Source of the DNA: Halomarina ordinaria
Lineage (GTDB): Archaea > Halobacteriota > Halobacteria > Halobacteriales > Haloarculaceae
Reading direction: 5' to 3'
Assembly (NCBI RefSeq): GCF_030553305.1
Contig: NZ_JARRAH010000001.1
Location: 248,001 to 312,000 of the forward strand
Length of the DNA stretch: 64,000 nucleotides
Shown here: positions 50,657 to 61,371 of the stretch, one piece after another
How positions within the stretch are numbered: the first letter of the stretch is position 1
Layout: each line of letters starts with the position of its first letter
Translations under genes and position numbers: made by a program
Notes under the pieces: generated by a model
The model's input: only the letters and a program-made list of their open reading frames with translations
Told to the model about the DNA's origin: nothing
Database searches by the model: none

Positions 50657-51383
50657 TGACTTCCACCTCGACGTACGTCGGGTTCAGGACGCGGATGCCG
50701 GCGTCCTCGGCTTCCTCCTCGATGCGCTCGCGCTTGCGCGCGCCGACCGTGGAGGCGATGCGGACGGCCTCGGTGTCGCCGTCGACACCGTCGAGGTCCG
50801 CGACGTTGTGCACGTGGACCTCCTCGAAGCCGCTCGGGTGCAGGCCGCGGACCGCCTTCGGCGTCCGGTAGCCGGAGTGGACCTTCGGGCCCTTCCCCTT
50901 GAAGCCGCGGCGCTGTTTCGACAGGCCGCCGCGGGGGCGTCGCCACGACTCTGGCGTACGCTTCTTCTTGTGGTAGTCCTGGCGGCGGAACGCGGGCGTG
51001 CCCTCGCGCTTGCGCTGGGCGAGCAGCCGGTCGGTCTCCTCGTCCAGCGTGGGCGTCTTCTCCGCGAGCCCACGGGGCTGCAGTTCCGTCTCGACGTCCT
51101 CCTCGGCGGGCGCTTCGGCCTCGGGGGTCTCGTCTTCGATCTCCGCCTCGGTCTCGTCCTCCTCGCGGAGTTCGAGTCCGCCGACGTCGGCCTTGATACG
51201 CGCGGCGAGCGCGTTCCCGATGCCGTCGGCTTCCGCCAGTTCGTCCTGGCTCGCGGCCCGGACGTCCTCGACGGTCTCGAAGCCCGCCTCCCGCAGCGAC
51301 TCGGCTTTCGCCTCGCCGACGCCGGAGATGTCGGTGAGCTCCGCGACGTCCTCGTCGTTCCGGTCGTTCTCGTCGTCTGCCAT
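50649..51383 (-). CDS. rpl32e: Ribosomal protein eL32 with N-terminal HhH extension, 244 aa
   Basis: The C-terminal 130 residues are eL32 ([44 protein letters not shown]). The first ~110 residues are an extra helix-hairpin-helix domain ([48 protein letters not shown]) and an acidic linker, a common haloarchaeal addition with unknown role. Overlaps uL6 (ATGA) upstream and eL19 downstream. Confidence 0.95.
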   Translation of the reverse strand: MADDENDRNDEDVAELTDISGVGEAKAESLREAGFETVEDVRAASQDELAEADGIGNALAARIKADVGGLELREEDETEAEIEDETPEAEAPAEEDVETELQPRGLAEKTPTLDEETDRLLAQRKREGTPAFRRQDYHKKKRTPESWRRPRGGLSKQRRGFKGKGPKVHSGYRTPKAVRGLHPSGFEEVHVHNVADLDGVDGDTEAVRIASTVGARKRERIEEEAEDAGIRVLNPTYVEVEVND

Positions 51384-51919
51384 CAGGCATCACCTCGGTT
51401 CGGTTTCGACGTGATGTATACCCCGTCCTGGAAGACGCGGTTGTCCTTGTCGTTGATGCGGGTCAGCTGTTCGATGTCCGCCGCCGTCTGCCCGACGGCT
51501 TCCTTGTCCGGCCCGGAGAGGACGAGTTCCTCGCCGTCGACCTGGACCTCGGTGTCGCCGTGGACGGTCGTCCGTCGGGGAGCCTTCTCCCCGAGGAAGT
51601 TGTTGATGACGACGTCCTCGCCCTCGACGTTGACCTGCATCGGGAAGTGAGAGTAGAGGACCTTCATCTCGTACTCCCAGCCCTCGGTCACGCCGTGGAC
51701 GATGTTGCGGACGTGGCTCTCGAAGGTACCGACCGTCGCGTTGGTCTTTCGGTCCTCCTCGTCGCTCTCGATGACGACGAGGCCGTCCTCGACGGCGACC
51801 GACACGTCGGGGTACCACAGCTTGCGAGTCACCGAGCCGTTGGGTCCCTCGACGGTGAGGTCGAGGTGGTCCAGCGACGCGCTGACGTCTTCCGGTAGTT
51901 CGATTTCGGTTCGGGTCAT
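51383..51919 (-). CDS. rpl6: Ribosomal protein uL6, 178 aa
   Basis: Starts [34 protein letters not shown] and has the two-repeat L6 fold ([33 protein letters not shown]). Near the sarcin-ricin loop and factor-binding site. Start shares one base with the uS8 stop. Confidence 0.97.
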   Translation of the reverse strand: MTRTEIELPEDVSASLDHLDLTVEGPNGSVTRKLWYPDVSVAVEDGLVVIESDEEDRKTNATVGTFESHVRNIVHGVTEGWEYEMKVLYSHFPMQVNVEGEDVVINNFLGEKAPRRTTVHGDTEVQVDGEELVLSGPDKEAVGQTAADIEQLTRINDKDNRVFQDGVYITSKPNRGDA

Positions 51920-52311
51920 TAGTACACGTACGCGATGACTTGGCCACCGATGCCCTGGTCGCGGGCCTCGTAGTGGCTCATGATGCCCTCGCTCGTCGTG
52001 ACGACGAGCGCCCCGTAGTCGCGCGCCGGCAGGAACCGCTTCTCCCACCGTTCGTACTCGTCCGCCTTCGCGGAGTAGCGCGGCTTGACGGGGCCACATT
52101 CGTTGATGGCACCCTTCAGTTCGACCTCGAACCGGCCGGCTTTCCCGTCGTCGACGAACTGGAAGCCGTCGATGTACCCGCGGTCGTAGAAGACCTCGAG
52201 GACGGAGCCGATGGTGTTCGAGGCGGGCTGTACCGTCTGCGTCAGATGGCCGACGCGCTCGGCGTTGTCGAGGCCGGAGAGCGCGCTGGCGAGGGGGTCG
52301 TTGTCCACCAT
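51919..52311 (-). CDS. rps8: Ribosomal protein uS8, 130 aa
   Basis: [47 protein letters not shown] is archaeal S8, ending [26 protein letters not shown]. Primary 16S rRNA binder. 2 bp after the uS14 stop. Confidence 0.97.
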   Translation of the reverse strand: MVDNDPLASALSGLDNAERVGHLTQTVQPASNTIGSVLEVFYDRGYIDGFQFVDDGKAGRFEVELKGAINECGPVKPRYSAKADEYERWEKRFLPARDYGALVVTTSEGIMSHYEARDQGIGGQVIAYVY

Positions 52312-52313
52312 GG

Positions 52314-52493
52314 TTAGCTGTACTTCTTGAAGCCCATTCCACGGGCGATCTCGCGGAAGCACTGCCGGCACAGCCAGATGTCGTACTTGCCGACGAGACC
52401 CTGCTGGCGCTCGCAGCGCTGGCAGGTCTCGAGCTGGCCGGTTCGCTTCGCGGCGTGCTCGCCAGTCTCCTGTTCGGTTTCGCTCTCGCTCAT
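52314..52493 (-). CDS. rps14: Ribosomal protein uS14 (zinc-binding), 59 aa
   Basis: Starts [20 protein letters not shown], then the zinc motif CQRCERQQG...LCRQC and the C-terminus [14 protein letters not shown], the standard end of archaeal S14. The N-terminal acidic extension is longer than usual by about 10 residues. Below the size of most ORF lists; placed between uL5 and uS8 where S14 is expected. Confidence 0.97.
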   Translation of the reverse strand: MSESETEQETGEHAAKRTGQLETCQRCERQQGLVGKYDIWLCRQCFREIARGMGFKKYS

Positions 52494-52494
52494 A

Positions 52495-53013
52495 TCAGTT
52501 CACCTCGACGTCGAACTCCGCCTCGAGGAACTCGATGGCGTCCTCGACGGTGAGTCGGTGTTTCGACGGTATCTGCCGGGTGACCGCGTCGCGCTTGCGG
52601 ACGCGGTAGCCGGGACGGACGAGGTTGACCGTCACGTCCAGCCCGTAGATACCGATGCTCGGGTTGTACTCCTGGCTGGGGAAGTCGGTGTGGTCGTCCA
52701 CGCCGAAGCTGAAGTTCCCCGTCTCGTCGAACTGCCGACGCCGGATGTCGGCGAGTTCGAGCGCGGTGTCGAGGAACTCGGCGGCGCGCTCGCCCCGGAG
52801 GGTGACCTTCGCGCCGATGGGGTCGCCCTCGCGGATGTTGAACTCCTGGACCGTCCGCTTGGCGACCGTCCGGACCGACTCCTGACCCGTGACCGCCTCG
52901 AGGATGTCCTCGGCGTTCGCCAGCGGCTGTCCGCCCTCGCCGATGCCCATGTGCACGACGACCTTCTCGACGGTCGGCTCGCGCATCTCGTGGAACTCGG
53001 CCGACTCGCTCAT
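52495..53013 (-). CDS. rpl5: Ribosomal protein uL5, 172 aa
   Basis: [44 protein letters not shown] and the conserved [23 protein letters not shown] block identify archaeal L5, a 5S rRNA binder. Starts overlap eS4 (ATGA). Confidence 0.97.
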   Translation of the reverse strand: MSESAEFHEMREPTVEKVVVHMGIGEGGQPLANAEDILEAVTGQESVRTVAKRTVQEFNIREGDPIGAKVTLRGERAAEFLDTALELADIRRRQFDETGNFSFGVDDHTDFPSQEYNPSIGIYGLDVTVNLVRPGYRVRKRDAVTRQIPSKHRLTVEDAIEFLEAEFDVEVN

Positions 53014-53717
53014 TCGTCACTCACCCCGTCGGTGAAGTTCTCGTCGATGACGACGACGTACTCCTCGACGGTCTCGAAGCCCTCGCCCTCCTCCTGGGAG
53101 ACCGAGACGGTGTTCGAACCGCTCCCGGCGGTGACGGTGATCTCCTCGACCGTCCCGATCTCGCCGGCGTGGCGGCCGTCGACCGCGGTGACCAGCGCGC
53201 CCTCCTCGTAGGCGAAGTGTGCGACGATGTCCTTCGACTCGTTGTCGACGACGACCGAGTCCTTCCCGGCGACGTCGTCGTCGTCCGTCAGCAGCGTCTG
53301 GCCGTCGTGCAGCGTCAGTTGCGTGTCGCCGCCGGCGACGGTGCGCTTGCCGACGACCTTCCCGAGCTTCGAGTCGGCCGCGTCGGCCGCGATGGCCGTC
53401 AGCGCGAGCCGACCGCCCGTGCCGGGGAACACCCGGTAGTACTCGTCGCGCTCGGGGAACCCGAGGATGTCGAACATCCCGATGGGGCGGCGCTCGTCGC
53501 GGGCCGCCTGGCCGTTGACGAGCACGCTGTCGTTGTCGAGCGCGTAGCGCGCTTCCTTCTTCGAGTCGACGTAGCCGAGCACGTCGCGCAGCAGCACGAG
53601 CAGGGGAACCCCCGCCTCACCGTGCGGGCCCGCGCCCGCCTTCACGGTGAAGGTCGCCGTCTTGCGCTCGACCGGCCACGACTTCGGTACCGAGAGTCGT
53701 TTCTGGTGTTTACTCAT
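53010..53717 (-). CDS. rps4e: Ribosomal protein eS4, 235 aa
   Basis: [50 protein letters not shown] identifies eS4; an S4 RNA-binding domain, KOW and C-terminal domains follow. Not related to bacterial uS4. Overlaps uL24 (8 bp) and uL5. Confidence 0.97.
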   Translation of the reverse strand: MSKHQKRLSVPKSWPVERKTATFTVKAGAGPHGEAGVPLLVLLRDVLGYVDSKKEARYALDNDSVLVNGQAARDERRPIGMFDILGFPERDEYYRVFPGTGGRLALTAIAADAADSKLGKVVGKRTVAGGDTQLTLHDGQTLLTDDDDVAGKDSVVVDNESKDIVAHFAYEEGALVTAVDGRHAGEIGTVEEITVTAGSGSNTVSVSQEEGEGFETVEEYVVVIDENFTDGVSDE

Positions 53718-54072
53718 CGTCTTCGTCCTCCGTCAGTCGCGCCTCGCGCACCTCGTCCGAGAGGTCGAGGTCGGTCACGCGGACGTTGCTCGCGTCGAGG
53801 CTCCGGGGGACTTCCTCCCCGTCCGCCTTCTCGATGGTGACGCCCTCGACGTTGACGACGGCGTCCCGGAGGTCGACGCGGGCCACCTCGCCGGTCTCGC
53901 CGGCGAAGTCGCCGCGAAGCACCTCGACGGTGTCGCCGACGTTGACGCGGACGCTCCGCCGGCCGTGCTCGTCGCGGAGCTCCGGCGAGAGCGGTGCGCG
54001 GACCTGCTTCTGCCGCTCGTGGAGCGGCGCGTTGGCGCGTTGGTTTCGCTGTTTGCGTGGTTGTCGGGTCAT
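53710..54072 (-). CDS. rpl24: Ribosomal protein uL24, 120 aa
   Basis: KOW domain near residues 40-75 ([28 protein letters not shown]); N-terminus [24 protein letters not shown] is typical of archaeal L24. An initiator of 50S assembly. ATGA overlap with uL14. Confidence 0.96.
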   Translation of the reverse strand: MTRQPRKQRNQRANAPLHERQKQVRAPLSPELRDEHGRRSVRVNVGDTVEVLRGDFAGETGEVARVDLRDAVVNVEGVTIEKADGEEVPRSLDASNVRVTDLDLSDEVREARLTEDEDDE

Positions 54073-54467
54073 ACGATCATCGTCGCCGTACTGGCGATGC
54101 TGCCGAAGCGTTCTGCCACTTCCTGCGCGATGGGGCCCTTGATCTCCGTCCCGCGCGGGTCCTCGTTCTCGTCGACGATGACCCCCGCGTTGTCCTGGAA
54201 CTTCACCCGCGTCCCGTCGGGACGGCGGATGGCCTTGCGCTGGCGTACGACGACGGCTTCGAGGACCTGTCGTCGCATCTCCGGGGTCCCCTTCGTGACC
54301 GAGACGGTGACCTTGTCACCGAGGCCGGCCTTGGGGTGGCGGTTCTTCGTGCCGTGGTAGCCCGAGACGGAGATGACTCGGAGCTCGCGCGCGCCGGTGT
54401 TGTCGGCGCACGTGATGAGCGAGCCCTTCTCCAGACCGGGCGTCACGTCGGCGGTGAGTGCCTGCAT
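54069..54467 (-). CDS. rpl14: Ribosomal protein uL14, 132 aa
   Basis: [34 protein letters not shown] is archaeal L14. The ATG at 54467 matches the family start; a GTG two codons upstream exists but is less likely. Interfaces with the small subunit and factors. Confidence 0.97.
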   Translation of the reverse strand: MQALTADVTPGLEKGSLITCADNTGARELRVISVSGYHGTKNRHPKAGLGDKVTVSVTKGTPEMRRQVLEAVVVRQRKAIRRPDGTRVKFQDNAGVIVDENEDPRGTEIKGPIAQEVAERFGSIASTATMIV

Positions 54468-54469
54468 GG

Positions 54470-54844
54470 TCACTCACCCTCCGACTCGACGGTCGGCGTG
54501 CTGATGGTGTCGCTCGCTGTCTCGAACCGCTCGACGACTTCCACCGCGACGTGCGATTTCGTCTTCGAGAGCGGTCGTGTCTCTGCGATACGGACCGTGT
54601 CGCCTTCCGACAGCTCGAGGCAGGCCGGCGCGTGTGCCGGGATGCGCGAGCGTCGTTTCATGTAGCGGTCGTACTTCGGTACGAACACGTCGTACTCCCG
54701 CTCGACGACGACGGTCTTGTCCATGTCCGTGGAGGCGACGCGCCCCTCGACGGTCTGCCCGCGCACCGAGAGGGTGCCGTGGAACGGGCAGTTCGCGTCG
54801 GAGCAGGTCTCCTCCGGTTCCGGAACGTTCAGTCCTATTGCCAT
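54470..54844 (-). CDS. rps17: Ribosomal protein uS17, 124 aa
   Basis: [47 protein letters not shown] is archaeal S17 with an N-terminal CxxxxC pair and an OB-fold core. Overlaps the rnp1 gene by 10 bp at its start. Confidence 0.96.
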   Translation of the reverse strand: MAIGLNVPEPEETCSDANCPFHGTLSVRGQTVEGRVASTDMDKTVVVEREYDVFVPKYDRYMKRRSRIPAHAPACLELSEGDTVRIAETRPLSKTKSHVAVEVVERFETASDTISTPTVESEGE

Positions 54845-55143
54845 TGTGATCCTCGTGTGCGTTCGGTGCGTCGGGCCGGTCGCGCGACCAGTCGCTCGCC
54901 CTCGACGACGACGTACTCGCGGTCGTCGGTTCGCGGCTCGTCGCCGCTCGCGGGCAGCGCGAACTCGAACGTCGCGACCGCCTTCGGCACCTGCACGGGC
55001 CGAGCCCCCTCCACCGTGAGCGTGTTGGTCGTCTCCATGACGACCTCGCCCTCGACGCCCACGAGCGTGGGGTCGGTCGACTCGACGACCCGCACGTGCA
55101 GGCCGACGAGTTCGTGTCGTGGGAGGGTCTCGGCTGTCAGCAT
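54835..55143 (-). CDS. rnp1: RNase P protein component 1 (Rpp29/Pop4), 102 aa
   Basis: Small OB/Sm-like protein beginning [42 protein letters not shown], the archaeal homologue of Pop4/Rpp29, a subunit of the RNase P ribozyme that removes tRNA 5' leaders. Its location between uL29 and uS17 is conserved in archaeal S10 operons. C-terminus is Arg-rich. Confidence 0.94.
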   Translation of the reverse strand: MLTAETLPRHELVGLHVRVVESTDPTLVGVEGEVVMETTNTLTVEGARPVQVPKAVATFEFALPASGDEPRTDDREYVVVEGERLVARPARRTERTRGSQWQ

Positions 55144-55144
55144 G

Positions 55145-55366
55145 TTACTCGCTCGCTTCGTCTTCGAGGTCGCCTTCCTCGCGCTGCACCGTCTTGATGC
55201 GCGCGATGGTGCGACGCAGCTCCTTGATGCGGCCGGGGTCGTCCGGCGCGCCACCCGCCGCCTGCACGGCGCGGGCGTTGAGCAGTTCCGTCTCGAGCTC
55301 GTCGAGTTCGACCTGCCGTTCGGCCGGCGTCATGTCGCGGAGCTCTTCGGTGTAGAGGATGGCCAT
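55145..55366 (-). CDS. rpl29: Ribosomal protein uL29, 73 aa
   Basis: Two-helix hairpin protein [39 protein letters not shown] with the [16 protein letters not shown] motif. Lies near the peptide exit. Start overlaps the uS3 stop by one base. Confidence 0.96.
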   Translation of the reverse strand: MAILYTEELRDMTPAERQVELDELETELLNARAVQAAGGAPDDPGRIKELRRTIARIKTVQREEGDLEDEASE

Positions 55367-56400
55367 TACTCCTCGACCTCCTCGTCGGATTCGTCTTCCT
55401 CGTCAGGGGTGTTGGGCGCGTCGGACGCCTCGTCGGCGCCGCCGGCGCTCTCGTCGTCACCCTCGACGGTCTCCTCGACGTCGACTTCGGCCGTCTCCTC
55501 GGCTTCCATCTCATCGAGCAGGTCCTCGGCTTCGGCCTCGACGTCCTCGTCGAGGTCGTCGAGTTCCTCCTCGATGTCGCCCTCCTCGGGCGTGGCGAGT
55601 TCCTGCTCCTCGTCGAGGACTTCCTCCTCGACGACCTCCTCCTCGGCGACCGGCGCGCTGCCGTCGTCCGCCTCGGAGTCGTCCTCGGCGTCGGCCTCGA
55701 CACCGGTCTCGACCGGTTCGCTGGCCTCGCCGGGCTCGGATTCGAGCAGTTCCTCGACGTCGCCCTCGACCTCCTCGGGTTCGAGGACGTACTCGGAGAC
55801 GTCGATGTCCTCGTGGATCTCGAAGTCGTCGGGGAGTTCGGCCTCCGGCGGGATGATCTTCACCGTCACGCCGATGGTACCGAGCTTCATCACGGCGACG
55901 CCGTCGCCGCGGTCCACGATGGACTCGGCGGGTTCGCCGTTGTGCTTGATGTACCCCCGGTTGAACTTCTCGACGCGCGAGCGCGCGCCGGTGACCTTCC
56001 CGCTCAGGACGATCTCGGCGCCCAGCGCGCCCGAGTCCATGATGCGGTCGATGGTCGTGTGACCCGCCTTGCGGAAGTACCAACCGCGCTCGAGCGCGTT
56101 GGCGAGGCGGTCGGCGACGATCTGGGCGTTCAGGTCCGGTTCGTCCACCTCCTGGACGTCGATCTGCGGGTCGTCGAGGTCGAAGCGACGCTCGAGTTCC
56201 GACGTGATCTTCCGGATGTTCTTCCCGCCCTTGCCGATGACCATCCCGGGCTTCTCCGCCCACAGGATGATCTGCGTGCCCATGGGCGTCTTGGCGACTT
56301 CCATGCCGCCGTAGCCCGCGCGCGCGAGTTCGTCGCCGAAGAACTCGTCTATCTGCGTGCGCTGGAGGCCGTTCTCGATGAATTCGTGTTCGTCTGCCAT
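55366..56400 (-). CDS. rps3: Ribosomal protein uS3 with acidic tail, 344 aa
   Basis: [65 protein letters not shown] with a KH domain (GKGG loop) and the S3 C-terminal domain. The last ~130 residues are an Asp/Glu-rich low-complexity extension; such tails occur in haloarchaeal S3 and are probably a salt adaptation. Start selected at MADEHEF; an 18-residue longer frame is not supported. Confidence 0.96.
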   Translation of the reverse strand: MADEHEFIENGLQRTQIDEFFGDELARAGYGGMEVAKTPMGTQIILWAEKPGMVIGKGGKNIRKITSELERRFDLDDPQIDVQEVDEPDLNAQIVADRLANALERGWYFRKAGHTTIDRIMDSGALGAEIVLSGKVTGARSRVEKFNRGYIKHNGEPAESIVDRGDGVAVMKLGTIGVTVKIIPPEAELPDDFEIHEDIDVSEYVLEPEEVEGDVEELLESEPGEASEPVETGVEADAEDDSEADDGSAPVAEEEVVEEEVLDEEQELATPEEGDIEEELDDLDEDVEAEAEDLLDEMEAEETAEVDVEETVEGDDESAGGADEASDAPNTPDEEDESDEEVEE

Positions 56401-56861
56401 TAGTCGTCCACCTCCTCGAGGATGAGTTCGACGTCGACCTGCGGGGTGTTCCACGAGGTCGCGCGACCGAACGCCCGCGGCTTGCGCCCGGGCGACTCGC
56501 CGACCTTGTGGGCGGCGACGTGCATGATCTCCATCGTGTCACCGTCGAAGCCCTGGTGGTCCGCGTTGGAGACGGCGTTCTCGAGGAGGTCGAGGAACGC
56601 CTCCGTGGCCTTCTGGGGGTAGCGACCCGCGTCCCACCCGGAGATGTCCTTTCGGTGACCGACGCCGGAGTTGTGGGACTTGAACGGGACGGAGCGCTTC
56701 TCGTCGAGCACGTCCTGCAGGTACGCCTGCGCGTCGCCGGCGGTCATGCCCTTGATCGCGCGGGCGATCTCCTTGCTGTGCTTGTGGCTCATGTGACGCT
56801 CTCGGAGCATGGCTTTCGCCGTGGTCTCCGGGTCCGCGTCGACACTGTAGCTGATTCCCAT
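56400..56861 (-). CDS. rpl22: Ribosomal protein uL22, 153 aa
   Basis: MGISYSVDADPETTAKAMLRERHMSHKHSKEIARAIKGMTAGDAQAYLQDVLDEKRSVPF is archaeal L22; lines the peptide exit tunnel. Start overlaps none upstream (7 bp from uS19); its stop overlaps the uS3 start. Confidence 0.97.
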   Translation of the reverse strand: MGISYSVDADPETTAKAMLRERHMSHKHSKEIARAIKGMTAGDAQAYLQDVLDEKRSVPFKSHNSGVGHRKDISGWDAGRYPQKATEAFLDLLENAVSNADHQGFDGDTMEIMHVAAHKVGESPGRKPRAFGRATSWNTPQVDVELILEEVDD

Positions 56862-56868
56862 GGTTCGT

Positions 56869-57297
56869 TTACTTCAGGGGGACGAACTTCGACGAGCGCG
56901 TCGCCCCGATGCCCGCCTGGCCGTGTTCGACCGACGTGCGCGTGAGGACGAACTCGCCCAGGTAGTGCCCGAGCATCTCGGGCTCTACCAGGACGCGCTC
57001 GAACTCCTGGCCGCTGTAGACGGCGAACGTCTTGCCGACGAACGCCGGGACGATCGGCATGTCCCGCTGGTGCGTCCGAATCGGGTTGTTCGCCGACTCG
57101 TCGTCGTCGCGCTTGTCGGCCTTCTCGAGCAGTTTCTCCTGCTCCGAGGTCAGGCCGCGTTCGATGCTTCGCCGCATGCGTGCGGGGAGCAGTTCCGCGA
57201 ACTCCGAGAGGGTCATCCCCCGGAGTTCCTCGACCGTGTGGCCGCGGTACGTGAACTCCTCGTCCTTGTCGCGACCGATCTGGTAGTCTGAGCTCAT
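56869..57297 (-). CDS. rps19: Ribosomal protein uS19, 142 aa
   Basis: [49 protein letters not shown] and the conserved [24 protein letters not shown] block identify archaeal S19. ATGA overlap with uL2. Confidence 0.97.
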   Translation of the reverse strand: MSSDYQIGRDKDEEFTYRGHTVEELRGMTLSEFAELLPARMRRSIERGLTSEQEKLLEKADKRDDDESANNPIRTHQRDMPIVPAFVGKTFAVYSGQEFERVLVEPEMLGHYLGEFVLTRTSVEHGQAGIGATRSSKFVPLK

Positions 57298-58025
57298 TTG
57301 TTCCCTCGGTTACCGCCGCGGCCGGTCTTCCGGCTGGCGATGTCACCGACCTTGCGGCCGGGCGGCGCGTGCCGCGAGACGCTCTTGGGGCGGCCGGGGT
57401 GCTGGCGGCCGCCGCCACCGAACGGGTGGTCGACGGCGTTCATCGCCACACCACGGACGCGCGGCCACTTCGTCCCGCGGGCGCGCATCTTGTGGTACTT
57501 GTTCCCGGCCTTCACGAACGGCTTCTCCGTCCGCCCGCCACCGGCGACCACGCCGATGGTGGCGCGGCAGTCTGGCGAGAGGCGGCGGATCTCGCCACTC
57601 GGCAGCTGGACGACGGCCGCCTTCCGGTCGTGGGTCAGCAGCGTCGCGTTCACGCCCGACGAGCGGGCGAACTTGCCGCCGTCGCCGGCCTGCCGTTCGA
57701 CGTTGCAGACCGGGACGCCCTCGGGAATCTCCCGCAGCGGGAGCGTGTTGCCGGGGGCGATCTCGGCGCTGACGCCGACCTGAATCTCGTCGCCGACGGC
57801 GACGCCCTCGGGCGCGAGCACGAGGCGCTGGTCGCCGTCCTCGAACTCGACGGCCGCGACGGGCGCCGAGCGGGCGGGGTCGTGTTCGATGTCGACGACC
57901 TCGCCGCGGACGACGTCGCCGTCCTCGACGGCGCGGTGGTCGAGCTTCGCCTTGTAGCGGTGCGACGGCGCGCGGAACGTCGGCGTGCCGCGCCCGCGTC
58001 GCTGCCCCTGAATCCTGCGTCCCAT
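57294..58025 (-). CDS. rpl2: Ribosomal protein uL2, 243 aa
   Basis: [39 protein letters not shown], with the universally conserved [17 protein letters not shown] motif near the peptidyl-transferase centre. One base follows its start before the uL23 stop. Confidence 0.98.
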   Translation of the reverse strand: MGRRIQGQRRGRGTPTFRAPSHRYKAKLDHRAVEDGDVVRGEVVDIEHDPARSAPVAAVEFEDGDQRLVLAPEGVAVGDEIQVGVSAEIAPGNTLPLREIPEGVPVCNVERQAGDGGKFARSSGVNATLLTHDRKAAVVQLPSGEIRRLSPDCRATIGVVAGGGRTEKPFVKAGNKYHKMRARGTKWPRVRGVAMNAVDHPFGGGGRQHPGRPKSVSRHAPPGRKVGDIASRKTGRGGNRGNK

Positions 58026-58026
58026 C

Positions 58027-58278
58027 TCAGAACACCCCGATACGGGAGGCGACCTCCTGTGCGTCGTCGTCCTCGGACAGACGCACGGTGGCCTTCTTGT
58101 TTCCGTCGGGCGTTATCTGCGTGTTGACGTCGTCGATGGCGATGTCGAACTGCTCTTCGAGCGCCGACTTGATCTCGGGCTTCGAGGCGTCCGCGTCGAC
58201 GACGAACTCCAGTTTGTTCTGGAAGTCCATCTCGTTCATCGCCTTCTCCGTGACGTTCGGGTACTTGATTACGCTCAT
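58027..58278 (-). CDS. rpl23: Ribosomal protein uL23, 83 aa
   Basis: MSVIKYPNVTEKAMNEMDFQNKLEFVVDADASKPEIKSALE is archaeal L23, next to the exit tunnel and a docking site for SRP. Separated from uL4 by 58 bp, one of the few non-overlapping junctions in the operon. Confidence 0.97.
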   Translation of the reverse strand: MSVIKYPNVTEKAMNEMDFQNKLEFVVDADASKPEIKSALEEQFDIAIDDVNTQITPDGNKKATVRLSEDDDAQEVASRIGVF

Positions 58279-58336
58279 CGGTTCTCACCTCTGGTGAAAG
58301 CGATGAGTAGGGAGCGCGCGGAGCGTGCTCGCGTAC

Positions 58337-59083
58337 TCATCTGTCTGCGACCTCCTCGATAGCGCTCTCGGTGAAGACGGTGAGCCGACCGGCGTGTGTG
58401 CCGGGGGCGAGGTCCTCCGCGTTGACCTCGCGGGCGGTGGCCACGTCGGCCCCTGCGAGGTTGCGGGCGGCCTTCGAGGGCTCGCCGGCGGTCACGAAGA
58501 GGACCGACTTCGGGCGCTTGTACTTGCGCCCGCGGGTCGTCCCGCGACCGCCGCGGACCGTCTTGCCCGCGTCCGCTCGCTCGATGTCGTCGGCGACGCC
58601 GAGCGCCTCCAGCACGTCGACGACCTCCTTCGTCTTCACGAGGTCCTCGAAGTCGTCGCTGACGACGAGGGGCAGGTCGACGCCGTCGTCGAACCGGTGG
58701 CCCCGTTCGCGGACGAGGTCCGCGTCCGTCGTGGCGGCGAGCGCCGAGCGGGTGGCGAGCTTGCGCTCCTTCTTGTTTATCTTCTCACCGCGGTCCTTCT
58801 CGGCCTTCGGCGGGTGCGCGCGGCGCCCGCTGACGGCCTGGGGAACGCGGCGTCCGACGCCGTTCTGTCGCGGCACGTGGGCCATGCCGCGCCCGGAGCC
58901 GAACGACTCCGCCGGGGTTCGCATCCCGGCGTACTCGTCGGCGCCGTAGTCCTGGGTTCGGTTCGCCTGGGCGGCGCGAACGGCCCGACCGATGAGGTCG
59001 GGTCGGTAGGGGGTCTCGAAGACCTCCGGCAGGTCGAGTTCCCCCGCGTCCCCGCCGTCCAGGTCGCGTACTGTGGCCTTCAT
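58337..59083 (-). CDS. rpl4: Ribosomal protein uL4, 248 aa
   Basis: [72 protein letters not shown] identifies archaeal L4. The basic loop lies in the exit tunnel. ATGA overlap with uL3. Confidence 0.98.
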   Translation of the reverse strand: MKATVRDLDGGDAGELDLPEVFETPYRPDLIGRAVRAAQANRTQDYGADEYAGMRTPAESFGSGRGMAHVPRQNGVGRRVPQAVSGRRAHPPKAEKDRGEKINKKERKLATRSALAATTDADLVRERGHRFDDGVDLPLVVSDDFEDLVKTKEVVDVLEALGVADDIERADAGKTVRGGRGTTRGRKYKRPKSVLFVTAGEPSKAARNLAGADVATAREVNAEDLAPGTHAGRLTVFTESAIEEVADR

Positions 59084-60087
59084 CCTTGGTTAGACTTGGT
59101 AGAGACGTACCGCACCTCGGGGTCGAGGCGGGGTTTCTCGCTCGGTCGGACGGCGGGTCGGAAGCGCAGGACGCGCTTCTTCGGACCGGGAAGCGACCCC
59201 TTGACGAGCATGTACTCGCCGCCGACGTCGCCGTAGTTGACGAAGCCGCCGTCGGGCGTCACCTCCTCGTCGCCGAGGGCGAGGATGCGTTTGTTCAGTT
59301 CGGTGCGCTGGTGGTAGCCGGTCTGCCCCTGCTGGGGGACCGTCGAGCGCACGCGCGAGGGGTTCCACGGGCCGAGGTTACCGATGCGGCGCCGCCAGCC
59401 CTGACGGGCGTGCTTCCCCTTGCGCTTCTGGACGCCCCAGCGCTTGACGGGACCCTGCGTCCCCTTGCCCTGGGTAATCCCTGCGACGTCGGCGAACTCG
59501 CCCGCCCGGAACACGTCCGAGGCGCTGTGTTCGCCACCCTCGCCGACGAGGTCGAGCGCGAACTCGACGCGGTCTTCGAGGCTGCCGCCGCCGACGCGCG
59601 TCTCCATCACGTCGGGTTTCTTCTTCGGGAGGCCCGGGAGCGCGCCCGGCGTCGTGTGCGTGATGACGCGCACGTCGCCGAGGTCGCCGGACTCCAGGGC
59701 GTCACGAACGAGCTGTTCCTGGCCGTCGCCCTGCTCGGGGAGGTCGATGGCCCGGCCGAGGTCCTCGTGGAACTCGTCGGTCCAGACTTCGGTGAGCGGG
59801 CGGAGGCCGTATGCGGTGTCTTCGTAGGCTCGGACCGCGACCGCGTGCATGGGCGGGGTTTCGACGACCGTGACAGGAACGGTCTCCTCCATCCCCTCCC
59901 GCGGCGAGTTGGGCTCGTCGTTGACGAGCACGACGTGGGACATCCCGGCCTTGTAGCCGGCGAAGCCCTGGAGCCCGGGCTGGCCGTCGTCGTCGGGCCA
60001 GGTGCTGATACGGGGCACCTCGCTCGACGCACGGACGCGTGGGCTGAAGCCCATCGAGCCTTTTCGTGGTCTGCTTGGTTGTGGCAT
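59080..60087 (-). CDS. rpl3: Ribosomal protein uL3, 335 aa
   Basis: [30 protein letters not shown], with the conserved Gly/Trp finger ([31 protein letters not shown]) that reaches the peptidyl-transferase centre. First ribosomal gene after the SPOUT methyltransferase (2 bp apart). Confidence 0.98.
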   Translation of the reverse strand: MPQPSRPRKGSMGFSPRVRASSEVPRISTWPDDDGQPGLQGFAGYKAGMSHVVLVNDEPNSPREGMEETVPVTVVETPPMHAVAVRAYEDTAYGLRPLTEVWTDEFHEDLGRAIDLPEQGDGQEQLVRDALESGDLGDVRVITHTTPGALPGLPKKKPDVMETRVGGGSLEDRVEFALDLVGEGGEHSASDVFRAGEFADVAGITQGKGTQGPVKRWGVQKRKGKHARQGWRRRIGNLGPWNPSRVRSTVPQQGQTGYHQRTELNKRILALGDEEVTPDGGFVNYGDVGGEYMLVKGSLPGPKKRVLRFRPAVRPSEKPRLDPEVRYVSTKSNQG

Positions 60088-60089
60088 TG

Positions 60090-60965
60090 TTATTCGAGGT
60101 TGAGGCAGGCGAGCGTCGCGAACATCGCTTCCTCCGTTCGGACGACGTCGCTGCCCTGATGCGGAACCGTATTGAGCCAGAGGTCGAACCGGTCGTGGGC
60201 GTCCGGTTCGGCGGACCGCGAGTCGCCGTCTGTGACGGCGTCGATGTCGTCGCGGGGGTCGGGCCGCGGGGGCTCGACCCCCAGTATCTCCGGGAGGCCA
60301 CGTTCCGGTGCCCCGAACACCACGGTGTACCCGTCACGTACGCGCGGGGCGAGTTCGCCCAGTCGCGCGACGCTCAGTTCCTCACCGTGGCGCGACGCGG
60401 CGATGCGGACGCCGGCGTCGGGGCGCGAGAGCGCCGTATCGAGCTCCGTCGCCTCGACCGCCAGCCCCGGAAGTGGGGCGTCGACGATGCGAGCGCGGAG
60501 TGGCCGTCGCGAAGAGACCCTGATGGTTACGCGTTCCCCCTGTTCGACCGCCGTCTCCGGCGGTACGACCAGCGAGAGTGGGTGTTGCATACCGCAATTG
60601 ACCCGAACGCGCCCGTCAGATCCGACCTCGGTCACGATTCCCTGTCTTAACGACCCCGAATCGTCGGATCCGGAGCCGGTCTGTGTCACGGCGCGGAGCG
60701 GCGGCAGCACGCCGACGTACTCCAGTTCGTCGCGCCGCCCCCAGGCCTCCTTTCGGAGGTAGGGTGGTGTGGCCGCGTAGGCCAGCACGGTGCGGACGAA
60801 CCCGCCACCCCATCGGCGCTCCCCCGAACGGTCGGGGTAGACGACGAGGCGGTCGGTCCGGAAGACCGTCGCCGCGCGGGCGACGTATCCCAGCTTACGG
60901 GTCGCTTCCCGTTTGTCGCGGGATTCCCGGACGAGCGAAGACGGCACGAGTACGGTACGTGTCAT
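60090..60965 (-). CDS. SPOUT-superfamily RNA methyltransferase (COG2106/SPOUT1 type), 291 aa
   Basis: Homologous to the archaeal COG2106 family located at the head of the S10 operon. SPOUT features are visible: EYVGVLPPLRAVTQT, an inserted OB-like domain (GIVTEVGSDGRVRVNCGMQHPLSLVVPPE), and the trefoil-knot region VFGAPERGLPEILG...FDLWLNTVPHQGSDVVRTEEAMFATLACLN. Eukaryotic SPOUT1 methylates 28S rRNA uridine N3; the archaeal target is probably rRNA but unproven. Start MTRTVLVPSSLV; an upstream extension has no support. Confidence 0.85.
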   Translation of the reverse strand: MTRTVLVPSSLVRESRDKREATRKLGYVARAATVFRTDRLVVYPDRSGERRWGGGFVRTVLAYAATPPYLRKEAWGRRDELEYVGVLPPLRAVTQTGSGSDDSGSLRQGIVTEVGSDGRVRVNCGMQHPLSLVVPPETAVEQGERVTIRVSSRRPLRARIVDAPLPGLAVEATELDTALSRPDAGVRIAASRHGEELSVARLGELAPRVRDGYTVVFGAPERGLPEILGVEPPRPDPRDDIDAVTDGDSRSAEPDAHDRFDLWLNTVPHQGSDVVRTEEAMFATLACLNLE

Positions 60966-61179
60966 GCCGGTACGCTTCCTCGCTGTGCACGAGACTGTGC
61001 CGGTCGTACCCAGCCGAGTCCTAAAAGGGTAGCGTTTCCCCACAGCCCTGAGACCGCCTCTCATGACCGTTTTCGGTGCAGCAGCGTCTCACGGCTGAGA
61101 GTCACACACCCCGAGGGACTCCGGTACGTTTTTATCCGTCCCCTGCCCACGATTGGTTGCAGTCGAAGCACCACACCAC

Positions 61180-61250
61180 GCGCTGATAGTGTAGTGGTAT
61201 CACGTGACCTTGCCATGGTCACAACCTGGGTTCAAATCCCAGTCAGCGCA
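61180..61250 (+). tRNA. tRNA-Gly (anticodon GCC)
   Basis: Acceptor GCGCTGA/TCAGCGC with discriminator A, D-arm with AGTGTAGTGGTATCAC, anticodon stem TGACC/GGTCA with loop TTGCCAT (T33, GCC) and T-arm CTGGG-TTCAAAT-CCCAG. No intron and no encoded CCA. A T-rich box (gtttttat, 61129-61136) precedes it by about 45 bp. It is the intact parent of the repeats that follow. Confidence 0.96.
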
Positions 61251-61371
61251 CTCCTCTCGAATCCACTCGCGCGGAGTTTCATCTCCGCGCATCTCTCGGA
61301 TTCGAGTGCAGTCGATACGGCGGGATTTGAATTAGGGAGTGAAGCGAACACCGCGAGCGGAACGACCGGGG
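61231..61371 (+). repeat. Tandem repeat unit 1: tRNA-Gly 3' end plus hairpin
   Basis: Starts with the real tRNA 3' end (ttcaaatcccagtcagcgca, 61231-61250), then a nested hairpin: outer arms ctcgaatcc/ggattcgag (61256-61264 with 61298-61306) and inner arms gcgcggag/ctccgcgc around tttcat (61269-61290). The unit ends with gggatttgaa (61322-61331), the reverse complement of ttcaaatccc. Unit length 141 bp. A partial copy of the tRNA follows at 61372. Confidence 0.85.
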
